This document shows positions 39,001 through 49,425 of a DNA stretch of 64,000 bases, in pieces. Source of the stretch: Tetranychus cinnabarinus (lineage: Eukaryota; Arthropoda; Arachnida; Trombidiformes; Tetranychidae); contig WHVY01000010.1 of assembly GCA_022266195.1 (NCBI GenBank), forward strand, positions 136,501 to 200,500. Reading direction: 5' to 3'. How positions within the stretch are numbered: position 1 is the stretch's first letter; the number at the start of each line of letters is the position of its first letter. The position numbers and the translations under genes are program-made. The notes under the pieces are model-generated. The model saw only the letters and a program-made list of their open reading frames with translations, ran no database searches and had not been told where the DNA came from.

Positions 39001-40581
39001 AGTAATTCGCCAATTTTCTCACATTTTAGTCAAACTTTGACCGGACTTTCAACTATTCGAGCTTTCAGGTACATTTCAATCAACATTATTTTAAAATCCT
39101 TGACTAAACCATAACCATGTCTCATTTTTATTTACCACAGGCAAGAAACTTCATTTAGTGAAGCATTATGTGAATATATCAATACCAATAACTTAGCTTT
39201 CCTGATGGTCAACTGCGCCAATTGTTGGCTCGGTATTGCTCTTGTAAGTTTCCTAATTGTATCAATAATTGATAAGTAAAATCAGTTGAATTAAAATAAT
39301 TAATTTAATTTCTAATCAATCCAATTTTAGGATTACCTGGGAGGAATAATTTTAGCTTGTGCAACTATAACATCGTTAATCGCCGCAATTTATGGGGATA
39401 TAAGCACTTCATTTGTTGGAATGTCAATAAGTTACACTTTATTGATACCAATCTACCTTAATTGGGTTGTCCGTAATTTAGCAAGTCTTGAAATGCACAT
39501 GTGTGCTGTTGAAAGAGTTGACCAATATAGTCAATTGGAGCCCGAAGATTCATCAGAAACTTTTGAAGGTATGTTATATAAAGCCTTAACTCGTTTGTTT
39601 TCATCATGATAACAACTTTCTTATTTTTAAATCGATTTCGGTACAAACAGAATTACCTAAAAATTGGCCATCAAAAGGTTCAGTTGTTTTCAAAGGAGTT
39701 GAGCTTGGCTATGAAGCAAACGCTGATTCAATTTTGAATAATTTCCATTTGTCAATCAAATCCGGAGAAAAGGTAAGATTAATAAGCTTTGAAATTTTGA
39801 TAAAGAGCAAGAATTTTTAAATGTTTTAATTTTCAATATTCCGATAGGTTGGTATTTGTGGTCGAAGTGGATCTGGAAAGTCGTCCATAATAATGGGATT
39901 ACTTAAGATGGTTGATGTCCGCGATGGTCAAATATTGGTTGATAATAAGAATATAAATAAGATACCTTCTGATGTTTTGAGGAAAAATATCGCATTAGTT
40001 CCTCAAGAGCCAATTATATTTTCAGGAACATTCAGGTAAACTTGAACTCAAAATCGAACATCAAATCATTTGAACTTCATTTTGATTTACAATTTGTAGT
40101 TTGATATATCATTTACTTTGATTAACCAATTTCCAATCTATAATCTTTCTCTAGAGAAAATCTGGATCCATTTCAAGAATATTCTGATGATGAAATTTGG
40201 AGAGTTTTAGAGGAAACAGATTGTCGATCGATTGTGGACTCGTTAGACGAGGTTATAAATGACGATGGATCAAATTTGAGCTCAGGTCAACGACAATTGC
40301 TGTGTTTTGCCCGAGCAATACTCAAAAAGAGTCCAATACTAATAATGGATGAAGCCACATCTTCCCTAGATGTACAAAAAGAGTCTGCTATTGTGGACTA
40401 CATTCGTAAATCAAACCGAACTGTTATTTCAATTGCCCACCGACTTAATTCACTTCTTGATTATGATAGGATAATTGTCCTGGATTCGGGTAAAATTGTT
40501 GAAGAAGGTTTTCCAAAGAAATTACTGACTAAAGAAAATGGTATTTTCAGATCTCTTCTTGAGAGTGAAAAAGGAAGTTGA
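21089..40581 (+). CDS. SUR: ABCC-family sulfonylurea-receptor-like transporter (SUR), 15 exons
   Basis: Full ABCC protein with an extra N-terminal membrane domain, about 1836 aa. Exons: 21089-21967, 29950-30108, 34452-34736, 35138-35281, 35348-35491, 35559-35693, 35770-35932, 36064-36362, 36720-38693, 38818-39068, 39141-39243, 39331-39568, 39651-39772, 39848-40035, 40155-40581; all phases agree. Exon 1 gives TMD0. Exon 2 has the ABCC linker PYSSILSKATFSW..GYSRPI. TMD1 contains GAAAIYILAPIQYYL and KKTNELLTGIKLLKL, close to SUR. NBD1: Walker A GPVGGGKTS (815-823), GINLSGGQRQR, Walker B LILDDP with Asp in place of the catalytic Glu. NBD2: GRSGSGKSS (1637-1645), LSSGQ, LIMDEA. SURs are regulators of Kir6-type KATP channels; whether this one pairs with a channel is unknown. 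A generic MRP is the alternative. Confidence 0.88.
23661..23692. repeat. GA / GAA microsatellite
   Basis: A run of GA units passing into GAA units in SUR intron 1, just before a start codon with a consensus donor downstream. Confidence 0.8.
25690..28350. repeat. Divergent direct duplication inside SUR intron 1
   Basis: Segment 25690-25840 resembles 26690-26830 (shared ATCAGATCATTAGTTT and GCGAGAAAT.GCATG). Segment 25855-26045 resembles 27984-28345 (shared TTTGATAACATCAAATAT, ATCTTTCT and CTGTGCATCT). Similarity is roughly three quarters by eye, with indels. The order suggests a tandem duplication of about 1 kb followed by an insertion or divergence in the second copy. Confidence 0.55.
31413..32393 (-). 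CDS. Secreted cysteine-rich protein nested in SUR intron 2, unknown function, 2 exons
   Basis: Exons on minus are 32393-32122 and 31653-31413; the junction is phase 2 with consensus CT|GTAAGT and TACAG sites, giving about 170 aa. Residues 1-~22 are a signal peptide (MIWRYIFLIGLYWSIVDYVS). The mature part has 12 cysteines, enough for six disulphides, spread as singles in exon 1 (CF, RC, SC, NC) and exon 2 (HC, NC, AC, DC, LC, NC, TC, NC), with no Cys-free half. There is no second membrane helix. I do not recognise the family. The even Cys count and signal peptide point to an extracellular or salivary/haemolymph protein; odorant-binding-like or effector-like roles are speculation. It lies wholly within the SUR intron on the opposite strand, so it must have its own promoter. 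Confidence 0.8.
33346..33353 (-). promoter_or_regulatory. Candidate TATA box
   Basis: TATATAAA on the minus strand, about 950 bp upstream of the nested gene's start codon. A CAG acceptor-like site at about 32441 in the nested gene's leader would allow an upstream non-coding exon, but I could not identify a convincing donor. Confidence 0.3.
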
Positions 40582-41306
40582 GATTGTTTTTAGGCCAATT
40601 CAAGATAAATGATATACTCGAAATATATTCAATCGCTTTGTACATGTAACTTTTTTATATAATTTATATTTAATCACAAGGATTGAGATTAAAGTTTGGT
40701 CAATTAAAGTATATTACTTCAAATTATATATTAACACTGTAAATTATTAAAACGATTCCCGTGTGTCGAAATTTGAATTCTGATAAAAATCATTCAAAGA
40801 ACCAACATTAATTATTAATGTTTCTATAATTCTAGTCATTAATTTTAATCAATGTCATCTAAGAATTGAAAACAGATTTAATTTATACAGAAAAATATAA
40901 ACTCACGAGATGATAACTCACTTTCGTTTAATCACTTTGATTCTTAATCATACATGTAATAGATGCACTTGAATCAACCAAGGTTAGCACAGTTTCCAAG
41001 TTCTTGAAATAATCAACTAAGTTTGGGCTCGAAATGTTATCAGATAGTTTCGAATAAATAATGGTTTTTAATCATCTCTATTATTCAATTATAGTCATAT
41101 CAATACAGTAGTTTACGGTTACTATTCACTATTAACAAGCACAGGTTACTATCCGTAATTAGTTATCCATCCCTTAAATGACAAGTTGCATGAAGCTGAC
41201 TGGATAGTGTTTTTAAATTTGATTCTCTATTTACTAGTGATGTCACCTAAAATCTCGGTCTTAAGATTTTAATTATTATTGAAAATTGAGTTTATTATCT
41301 ATTAAT
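40582..41306. other. Intergenic, SUR to UNC-50
   Basis: 725 bp with the SUR 3' UTR and the UNC-50 upstream region. AT-rich, no other feature seen. Confidence 0.6.
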
Positions 41307-42249
41307 ATGACTTCTCGTGAATCTTTATTACCTAGTCCAGTTCCTGGTAAAGTTAAAGCTCGTTTCAAATGGGAACCAGCTACCATGAGTGCTCTTAAAA
41401 AGTGTCAAAAATTTTTAACACGGTTAACTCGGATCAATCATATGGACTTTGAGTTTGCTTTCTGGCAAATGATTTACTTATTTGTAGCACCATCAAAAGT
41501 ATATCGATCTGTATATTACAGGAAGCAAACTAAAAATCGATACAGCCGTGATGACCCTGCTTTTGTGGTTCTTTTGTCATTTTGGTTTATCATAAGTGCC
41601 ACTGGCTTAAGCCTAGTCCTCAGGTTACCATTTATTGCTTTCATCAAATTCTTATTCTGGGTCGTTTTTATTGATTGTATTACCATTGGTTTAATTGTGG
41701 CCACTTTATTTTGGTTTATTGCCAACAAATATTTAAGAAAACCAACTTTACCGAAAGAAGACGTTGAATGGGGATATGCTTTTGACGTTCATTTAAACGC
41801 ATTCTTTCCGCCTCTGATCATCATCCATGTATTCCAGCTATTTTTCTTCAATGGTGAATATTTAAATAAACTAACTCGTCCTAGTATAATTTGATTCATC
41901 CGCAAAGTTTCTTAGGCGCATTAATATTATCGAATGAATTCAATGTTTACTATCAAGCTTATTTTAAAATTACATTCAATTAACTGACTTATTTTCTTTC
42001 TCTATTACAGTACTCATAAATAGTGATTGGTTTTTTGCTCGTTTATTTGGTAATACACTTTGGTATATTTCAGCAATCTATTATGTATACATAACTTTCC
42101 TTGGCTATAGCTCGCTACCAAATCTGCACCGAACTCAATTCATTTTATACCCACTTGTTCCTTTATTTTTCTTCTACATCTTGACCCTTGTTGCTGATAT
42201 AAATATCTGTAGGATAATCATGGATTTTTACAAATACAGAGTTTATTGA
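41307..42249 (+). CDS. unc-50: UNC-50 homologue, Golgi membrane protein, 2 exons
   Basis: Multi-pass Golgi protein needed for assembly or trafficking of certain receptors (known for worm UNC-50 and yeast Gmh1). Exons are 41307-41853 and 42011-42249, phase 1, about 261 aa, typical for the family. Family features: MDFEFAFWQM near residue 43, VYRSVYYRKQTKN.YSRDDPAF, several membrane helices, then DVEWGYAFDVHLNAFFP. Exon 2 carries the C-terminal GNTLWYI..IYYVYITFLGYSSLP, two more helices and the terminal FYKYRV. The start is the ATG at 41307; an in-frame TTG upstream is not used. Poly(A) signals AATAAA lie near 42320. No lesion. Confidence 0.95.
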
Positions 42250-42462
42250 TATTTTATATTTTCAATCAATTTCCTTTTCTAATTGTATTTATTAAATTGT
42301 GAACCCATTCTCGAAACTATAAATAAATATGACCAAGTCAGCAGTATTCAATCGTTTTAATAGTTACGAATTTTTTTGTTAAAAAACTCCAAGTAAAGGG
42401 TGATTGATGATCGGATTTATTATCGCTTAAGTTAACCAAAACTTTGACTGTAGCTGTGACTT

Positions 42463-42817
42463 TTATCAAGCTTTGTTTATCATTTTTCTGGTTGTCTCTC
42501 CTCAAACCATCGCCAATATTTTCAATTAGCATTCTTGCTCATTTCAAATTCATCCACCACATTATCGCTGTTTCAAGCAGATTATAAGAAACAGAGAGAA
42601 TAGTTTCGAATCAACAGCCATTTTGTCAAATTCATTGTTGATTTAAGTTGATCACAAATGTTTTAAAAACGACAATAATCTATTTTGTAAAAGGTTAAAT
42701 ATCATTTGTTTACAACCTTTTTTCATTCAACTAAACTTGCATTTGGGATTTTGGGTTGCTATAGTGACATTAATCAGCGGCAAATATGATATGAAATATT
42801 GTTATTTTTTACAATAA
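42463..42817 (-). repeat. Left arm of inverted duplication (copy of the DNAJC8 upstream region plus a second segment)
   Basis: Read on the minus strand, 42817-42634 is almost identical to 46574-46762, the DNA ending at the DNAJC8 start; the main difference is a 5-nt indel. It continues directly into 42635-42463, which matches 46224-46394 at about 90% by eye. In the right copy the two blocks are in the opposite order and about 180 bp apart, so the left copy is rearranged. Confidence 0.85.
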
Positions 42818-43353
42818 TCTATACAATATATAAAGTCAAACTATGAAATTTTTGCGGGAAGATTGTGACCAAACTAAAAGGATTCTAAAGAAAATTTTCA
42901 CATCGAATGAAAGCCCTGATTGAACTTCAATTACGAAAAATAGTCAGAGCTTTCTCGGAATTCAGGTTACTGAGAAATCAGCGTTTAAACAGGGTGGGGG
43001 AAAAAATGCAGAATCCGTATCTTTTACTATTGACTTTGGGGGAAAAACTTTTTTTCATTCAGATTGATGGTTTATTGTTGGGCTAGGAGTTTATGTAAAA
43101 CTGTCTTTCTAGCAAAGAGTAAGTTAAGTATCTGGTGCTCTGTAACTGTGTAACTGTACAACTCTCAAAATCAACGAAAATTCTTTAGTTTTTCTCTTTG
43201 ACAATGATTTTTCATCAACAGTTCGAGTCTTTAAATGTGGATTGAATTTATTGTATTCAGTGAAAAGAAATTTACGATCAGCCATGATCGGGGGCTCAGC
43301 TTGTTGGTTTAAAGGGAATTAAATATTTAAGACTCTTTATTTTTATCGATTAA
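42818..43353. other. 3' flank of the laminin-like gene
   Basis: About 530 bp between the repeat arm and the laminin-like stop codon. Includes a GGGTGGGGGAAAAAA run near 42990. No gene seen. Confidence 0.5.
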
Positions 43354-45904
43354 CTAAGTTTGACAATTTTTATGGAATGCTGATCTAGCTTCAATGATGA
43401 GCAGATAATTCAACATATCTTTGTTCATTTGCTCAATTCCAGCAGCATATTTGGTCAAATCTTCTTCATTATTGGTGTAATTGTCTTTTATGTCTTGTAA
43501 GAGTCGAAGTTTTTCACTAGCATCTTTAGCTAATTTTTCAGCTCTTGATCTGATTGACTCTGATTGTTTCTTCTGTAAGCCAGAATCTGCTTCTTTTTGA
43601 GCCAATTTGCGTTTAGCTTCTTCAAACTTGGCTTCCAGGCCACCAACTTCTGCTTCTGCTGCTTTGGCCATATCTGTAGCAATATCAGCTTCCTTGGATG
43701 CTTGAGTTACTGAGTAAGTATTTTTCGTAAAGCTTATGCGAAGTCCTTCCAATCTCTTTCGTAGTTCTTCGATCTTAATCTTAGCTTGTTCTGATTGTCG
43801 AGCAATACTTTCAGTCTCAGATGAAATGGAATCAAGATCTATTTGAGCTCGATTAAATTGTTCATTAGCATTTTTGATTGAATTCGCTGCTTCATTTTGA
43901 GCTTCTTGAGCAACAGCTAAAGCATTCAATACCTCTCTGGCCATTCCTAATATTTCATCTGCACGATTCTTTGTGAAGTTTGCCTCTGATTCGAGTGTTT
44001 GTGCTCTACGCAAATCAGCTTCAGTTTCATCTAAAATTTTCTCAATATTTTTCACATTTTTGAGAGTTACGTTGATTTTATTGGCAAGATCAAGAATTTG
44101 TTCCGGAGTTAATGATATTTGAATTTTCAGGCAGTTTTCAGCAACTGTTCGTATCTCAGCTGGAGTCGCTGATTGAGCAGTCATGAATTCATCAATAAGA
44201 TTAAATAAATCTTGAATCTCTTTGCTCATTGCCTCTGAATTGTTTCTGGCAGCAATAGCTCTATCATATGCTCTTTGAGCTTCACTTAAAGCTTCCTCAC
44301 TACGACGGCGAGCTTCTTCAGTATTCCTCACCTCGTCTTCTCCCTTTTCACGTAGTTCTTTCAAAATTTTCTCAGCATCCTGGCCATAGTTAAGTGCTGA
44401 TTGAGCTTTTGTAGTTGCAGCGTCACAAGAAATATCACCACATTTTGAGCAACCGGCTCCTCCACAAGTATAATCACATTTATCAACGGTAGATCGACCG
44501 CCACAAACCAATTTGTTGATATCTGGAATATTGTCTTCTAAATGTTTGATTTTTGCCGAAATCGCACTCAGCGATCCTCGATTGTTTTCCATTGATTTTT
44601 CATGATCGAAATTTGTGGATGAGATTAATTTTTCTGTTCCATATCTAAGCTTTCTAGACTTATAGATGTTAGGTATAGCATCTTCAACCTTTTTTTCAGC
44701 TGCTAAACTTCGCCTGTAAGCGTCTTCTGTCAGGTTCAATGCACTCCTAACATCATCTGCTTTAAGTTTAGTTGTATTTTCACGTAACTCAGCATTTTGA
44801 GCTTCCAAACCACGAGCCAACAATTTCAACTCGTCAAGGCGTAAATTGGCTTGACCAGTACGTTGAACAGTTTGATCAGTATCTCTTTCAGCTGCAGATA
44901 TTTTTTGATTCAAAAAATCAACCTCTCGTTGTAACTCTTGAATCGTTTTGTTTACATTTCCAATATCAGCGTCAGTAACATTTGATCCTGAAATTAAAAT
45001 TTCTGCATCCAGTAATTTATTTTCAATTGTAATAAAAGACTTTCCATAAGCCCCTGGTGCTCCTGTTTGTTTGATCTTACGAGCTCGTTCAATTAGTCTT
45101 AAGGTTTCATCTCTAAGTTGCTGTATTGTTGTGTCCCAATTCTCAAAACATTCACCACTGATTCACACCGAGGAGCCGATCCAAGGTAACCTCGAGCACA
45201 TTGATCACATTTTTTACCAGATATTCCCTTTAAGCAAACACATGAGCCATCGAATTTATTGCACTGCATAGTTGCGGATCCACTAGGATCACAATCACAT
45301 GCTGAAAGTTAAAATGATAAATAATGATTAAAATCGATAAAAGTTATTATTATTTTGGTTTGAGCAAATCAGAAGAAGAAATATTAATCATTTGACATAA
45401 GATAATTTGAAATGATAGAATGATGAACTGAGCAAAGTGAAAATCATTATTATCGATAAGACACAGAATTTTGTTCAAAATCATGAATTAACTCAATATC
45501 AAAAGGGAATCTCAATCTCAATGAATGAACGACCAAACTAACAATTTAAGTGGCATTGAGAGTTTATTATTTTAGTGGAGTTGAAACATAACATGCAATG
45601 TTAATCGACTTTAGACTCCAGTAGCTCAAAAGATCTTTGGTTACATTTCAATGACATTCAGTGTAAATTGTTATTTTACGTTCAAAAATCATTCAAATTG
45701 GTTAGCAAAATCCAAATTAAATCACTTGATTACACTTGTTTCAACCAGAGGAAAGAATCAGATTGTTAAAGTTGCTTGTTTTGAAAAAAAGAAACACTTA
45801 CCTTGTTCATCTAAATCTGCTTGTAACAGCGACACTTGATTAAAAAACACAGATTGGAAAATAATTGCTACAATTTGTACCAAAATAAATGGATTAATTA
45901 GCAT
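43354..45904 (-). CDS. Short laminin-beta-like protein: signal peptide, one laminin EGF repeat, beta coiled coil (apparent 1-nt frameshift)
   Basis: Exon 1 (45904-45802) encodes a signal-peptide-like start MLINPFILVQIVAIIFQSVF and joins in phase 1 to exon 2 (45301-43354). Exon 2 begins with a laminin EGF repeat (CDCDPSGSATMQC..CVCLKG.SGKKCDQCARGYLG) and runs into ECFENWDTTIQQL, a long heptad coiled coil, the laminin-beta Cys/Gly knot (CGGAGCSKCG near 44455) and the C-terminal LLQDIKDNY..Y..GIEQM ending in a Cys (NCQT). This is the last LE repeat plus arm of laminin beta, about 683 residues; ordinary beta chains are about 1,800 and carry an LN domain and a dozen LE repeats. Between the EGF repeat and the coiled coil the frame changes once (45158/45159): one missing base. 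Everything else is open, so this may be a sequence error or a recent loss. Confidence 0.82.
45401..45498 (+). repeat. Direct repeat, copy 1 (laminin-like intron)
   Basis: About 98 bp sharing GAATGATGAACTGAGCAAAG and ATCGATAAGACACAGAATTT with 46448-46544, same orientation, about 1,045 bp apart. It lies in the intron of the laminin-like gene. Confidence 0.8.
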
Positions 45905-46223
45905 TTTCACACAAATTAAGCAGATTAATAGAATCAAAAATACAAATTAAGATAAAACAAGGGTTGAACTTTCAATTTAAATCAACACATTTTCCATTGT
46001 TTCATTGAATTCGCATTGAAGCTTTCACAGTTAAAAAATCAGAAGAGGAGCCAAACGGATTTCTCAAAACGAGTTCCATTTCTGGCCTCAACTTGTTTAA
46101 GGTACGTAGGTGTATTGAATGAAACTATTGACCAAATTGGGTAAAAATGGTTTCTCTTTTTGTTTTGGATACAAATGAACTTGTTCTCATGCAGATTGTC
46201 TCGTTGTCTGTTGGGGTTTGCTT

Positions 46224-46762
46224 TGAATTTGACAAAATGGATTTTGATTGGAAACTATTCTCTCTGGTTCTTATAATCTGCATCAAACAGCGATAATGTG
46301 GTGGATGAATTTGAAATGAGCACGAATGCTAATTGAAAATATTGAAAACGGTTTGAGGAGAGACAACCAGAAAAATGATAAACAAAGCTTGATAAATTAT
46401 CCAAATGACCAGCAATTGACTGTCATCTTTTTTTCATTTGCTTTGATGTGATGATTTGGAATGACAGAATGATGAACTGAGCAAAGTGAAAATCTTCATT
46501 ATCGATAAGACACAGAATTTCGTTTCAGAATCATGAATTAACTCATTTAAATCTTTAATTCCCTTTAAACCAATTATTGTAAAAAATAACAATATTTCAT
46601 ATCATATTTGCCGCTGATTAATGTCACTATAGCAACCCAAAATCCCAAATGCAACTTGAGTTTAGTTGAATGAAAAAAGGTTGTAAACAAATGATATTTA
46701 ACCTTTTACAAAATAGATTATTGTCGTTTTTAAAACATTTGTGATCAACTTAAATCCACAAT
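46224..46762 (+). repeat. Right arm of inverted duplication
   Basis: Contains the two blocks matched by 42463-42817 on the other strand (46224-46394 and 46574-46762) and, between them, copy 2 of the direct repeat (46448-46544). The last block ends at the DNAJC8 start codon and so includes its promoter/5' UTR. Confidence 0.85.
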
Positions 46763-47483
46763 GTCGAACAACGGAAACGACAAAGAAGATATCCTTAAAT
46801 CATTCATCACTGAAGTGAAAAAAATTGAAGAACAAGACTCTTTCTACACATCTGAACTTCAAATTCAACGTTTGTTAAGACCGGGATCATCATATGCTAA
46901 CTTAAACCCTTTTAGTGTTTTATTGCTCGATTATGAAGCTCCGTTGGAACAAATCAAGAAACAGTACAAGAAGTTATCGATTCTGCTTCATCCAGATAAA
47001 AATCTAGATAACCGAGAGAAGGCCCAAATCGCTTTTGATATTTTGAACAAAGCCTACAGATGTTTAGAGGATGAATCATCACGAGCTCGTGCATTAGAGG
47101 TTGTCGAAGAAGCCAAGTTCAAAGTGAATCAGAATATTGAAGAAAAGAGGAAAAAGTTGAAACGCCAAGGTAAAGGAGAGACCCGGATCGATGAAGATGA
47201 TCCTGAAAAATTCAAACATGCCATTCATGTGATGACAATGAAGCTGTTTGCAGATTACGAAAGGAAAAGACGACAAATGGAGGATAGAAATACAGAAGAC
47301 CGTAAAAGGAAGAGAGAAGAAGAAATTGAAGAAGAGGAAAGGAAGAAAGCTGAGGTTGAATGGAACAAAAATTACGAAGAAAGTCGTGAAATTCGTGTAT
47401 CAAGTTGGAAAAATTTTCAGACAACTGGGAAAGTTAAGAGGAAGACTTTCAGACCTCCTAAACACAAGCCTGAAACCAAATGA
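46761..47483 (+). CDS. DNAJC8: DNAJC8 (SPF31-type) J-domain protein
   Basis: Single coding exon, 240 aa. Nuclear co-chaperone associated with the spliceosome in other animals. The J domain spans about residues 47-115: NPFSVLLLDYEAPLEQIKKQ, then HPDK with the catalytic HPD at 77-79, then AFDILNKAYRCLED. The C-terminal half is a long charged helix rich in E, K and R (about 120-210) followed by a basic end, as in DNAJC8. An intronless coding region is unusual among its neighbours but has no poly(A) tail or decay, so I do not call it a retrocopy. Its upstream DNA is duplicated in inverted orientation at 42634-42817. Confidence 0.93.
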   Translation: MSNNGNDKEDILKSFITEVKKIEEQDSFYTSELQIQRLLRPGSSYANLNPFSVLLLDYEAPLEQIKKQYKKLSILLHPDKNLDNREKAQIAFDILNKAYRCLEDESSRARALEVVEEAKFKVNQNIEEKRKKLKRQGKGETRIDEDDPEKFKHAIHVMTMKLFADYERKRRQMEDRNTEDRKRKREEEIEEEERKKAEVEWNKNYEESREIRVSSWKNFQTTGKVKRKTFRPPKHKPETK

Positions 47484-48014
47484 GTTGCCAAAATATCAAT
47501 CAATTCAGACCTACTGGCAGATTTACTGAATAAACCGTTTAAATCCTCTAAAAGCTATTCTCGATCTTAATTGATAACGAATTTCGCTCGATGGTCAACT
47601 TAAATTCATTCATTCATTTACTCATTTACTGGAAAAGAGGCCAGAAACTATCATTATCAAGTTTCATTCTGAAAGGAATCATTGTATTGTCATCAATTTG
47701 TAGATTTAAGTCACAACACGAACAAATACTAATTTTGTGTAATATACGTCTAAATAAATTTTTGGTCATTCAATTTTTCATTCAATTATTTGTGCGGATT
47801 CTACGACTGCAGTTTTAATTATCAATGTATTTAATAGATTATGAATGATTTTAATCGCAATGTTTGCTCTTTCAAATTTACCGCCAGTGCAATTCTGCGG
47901 TTGCTTCTTTGTGAGTCTGCCTGAAATTTAGTTTATTGTCTGCAAGATTTCACTTTGAAAGTTTGTTTATGAAAATTGGTTTGAATTTAAATCTTTCATC
48001 ATTTTAATACAACA
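47484..48014. other. DNAJC8 3' region
   Basis: 530 bp, AT-rich; the open stretch 47591-47818 has no motif and is probably 3' UTR. AATAAA near 47753. Confidence 0.5.
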
Positions 48015-48339
48015 ATGAGGTAAGCTTATTTATTCCTTATAAACCATTTTTGGCCCATGCCTCTATTATTCTGATCTCTCGATATTAATGAACTTGTAAT
48101 ATTGAAAATTAATGGTTAATGTATTTTTTTCATTTGCTTTTTTTACATCTGTCATTAGTATCCTTTCTGATGTTCCTGAGTATGTTGTCGATAAAATTGC
48201 TGATACTAAATGGGATGGTGTCAATGGAACATACAACCACGACAATGAATGGAAAAACTGGGACGAAATAACCACAGTTTACAATGAATATACTGGCGAA
48301 ACGATTCCAGCATTGCCATACGTCATATCGGACTGGTGA
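48015..48339 (+). CDS. Small acidic protein of unknown function, probably 2 exons
   Basis: Best model: ATGAG (48015-48019) followed by consensus donor GTAAGC, then acceptor CATTAG and exon 48159-48339, giving 61 aa (MSILSDVPEYVVDK...YVISDW). It is acidic, rich in Trp, Tyr and Asn (KWDGVNG, EWKNWDE), with no membrane helix. The alternative is an unspliced 75-aa protein starting at 48112, whose first 16 residues (MVNVFFSFAFFTSVIS) look like a signal peptide but are the translated polypyrimidine tract. The strong splice sites favour the spliced form. I do not recognise the family; a small mitochondrial or complex subunit would fit the size, but that is a guess. Confidence 0.5.
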
Positions 48340-49425
48340 TCAACTTGAATCTTGAACTTTTCTAGTGCTTTCAGTGACAAAATTATTTTAAATTATGCTA
48401 GCAGACGTCTTAAACTAGACTCGATCTTACGATGAGCCGACTGATTTTACAACTGATGAAATAAAACATGTGCTAAGCTAGCTTGAAAATTGGATTACGT
48501 TTGCTCATTAGTTTAATCTGTTGAATGCTCCCAGTTTACGGCCAAGTATATTTTCTTAGCTATTTTCTGAATATTTCTGAATTTTTTTGTTGATCAGCAA
48601 GTTCAATATTTTGTATCATGCTTTTATCCGGGGTTCCACTAACCTCTAGCTTATAAATTGCAGTTTACGCTACCAAATGCATTTGGCTTGCATCTCAAAA
48701 TTTCAGGCTACTAGAATATTCTAGAATTTTACAAGTATGAAGAAATCTGAGTCTTAATACTAAGCCTGAGCACTAAATGTATTAATAACTAGCCTTATAC
48801 TTTCCTATGAGATATCTGATTAGACTTTTGTTAATAAACTCCGTTCTTGTTTGCAAAAGTGTTGTATTAATTCTGATATTTTACTCATTTCTTTTTTGAT
48901 TCGATAAAGTCTCAAGGCAAGAAATAATGCGGTTAGGTTTTTCAGAAATCTTGAGAAATATTTTCTGTCATAAAATATTTTATCATTCAAGCTATACTAT
49001 TCAAGAATACGTATTGTAATTAATCAAATTCCCAACTCAGCACTCGACTCTTGCTTTTCACAGCTTATGGGCAATGATCTAGGAATTTCGAGCCTAAATT
49101 GTGACTTATACTTTTCTGATTTTTAACGAAAATTCATTAAAAAAATTGAATAATTGCTAGCTATCGTAGAACCAAAAGCTTCCAGAGAAATATTTGCTTG
49201 ATAATATTTAAATGTTTATCTAATGGTTTTCTTATTCAAATGAATCTTTTCCCACAAATTAACATTCGATGTATCGATTATTTTCTTTGTATGCCAACAA
49301 CAACATGTCGATAATGCAATTTTAGTTTAAAATTGTGTTCATCTTTTTTTGTTTATGTTAGCTGAAAGCTGCTTTAAATTTTATTAATACCAAAGTAACT
49401 TAAACCTGAACTATCTACATTAGTC
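48340..49425. other. Intergenic, no gene seen
   Basis: About 1.1 kb of AT-rich DNA between the small gene and the tryptophanyl-tRNA synthetase. No ORF, RNA gene or repeat supported. Confidence 0.6.

Noticed and set aside
45151..45170. Micro-intron of 11 nt to explain the laminin frameshift
   Set aside because: Far too short for spliceosomal removal, and it would delete an expected EGF cysteine; a 1-nt loss fits the family pattern better.
43354..45301. Laminin gamma as identity of the coiled-coil gene
   Set aside because: The CGG..C knot and the C-terminal block match laminin beta, which has this insertion; gamma chains lack it.
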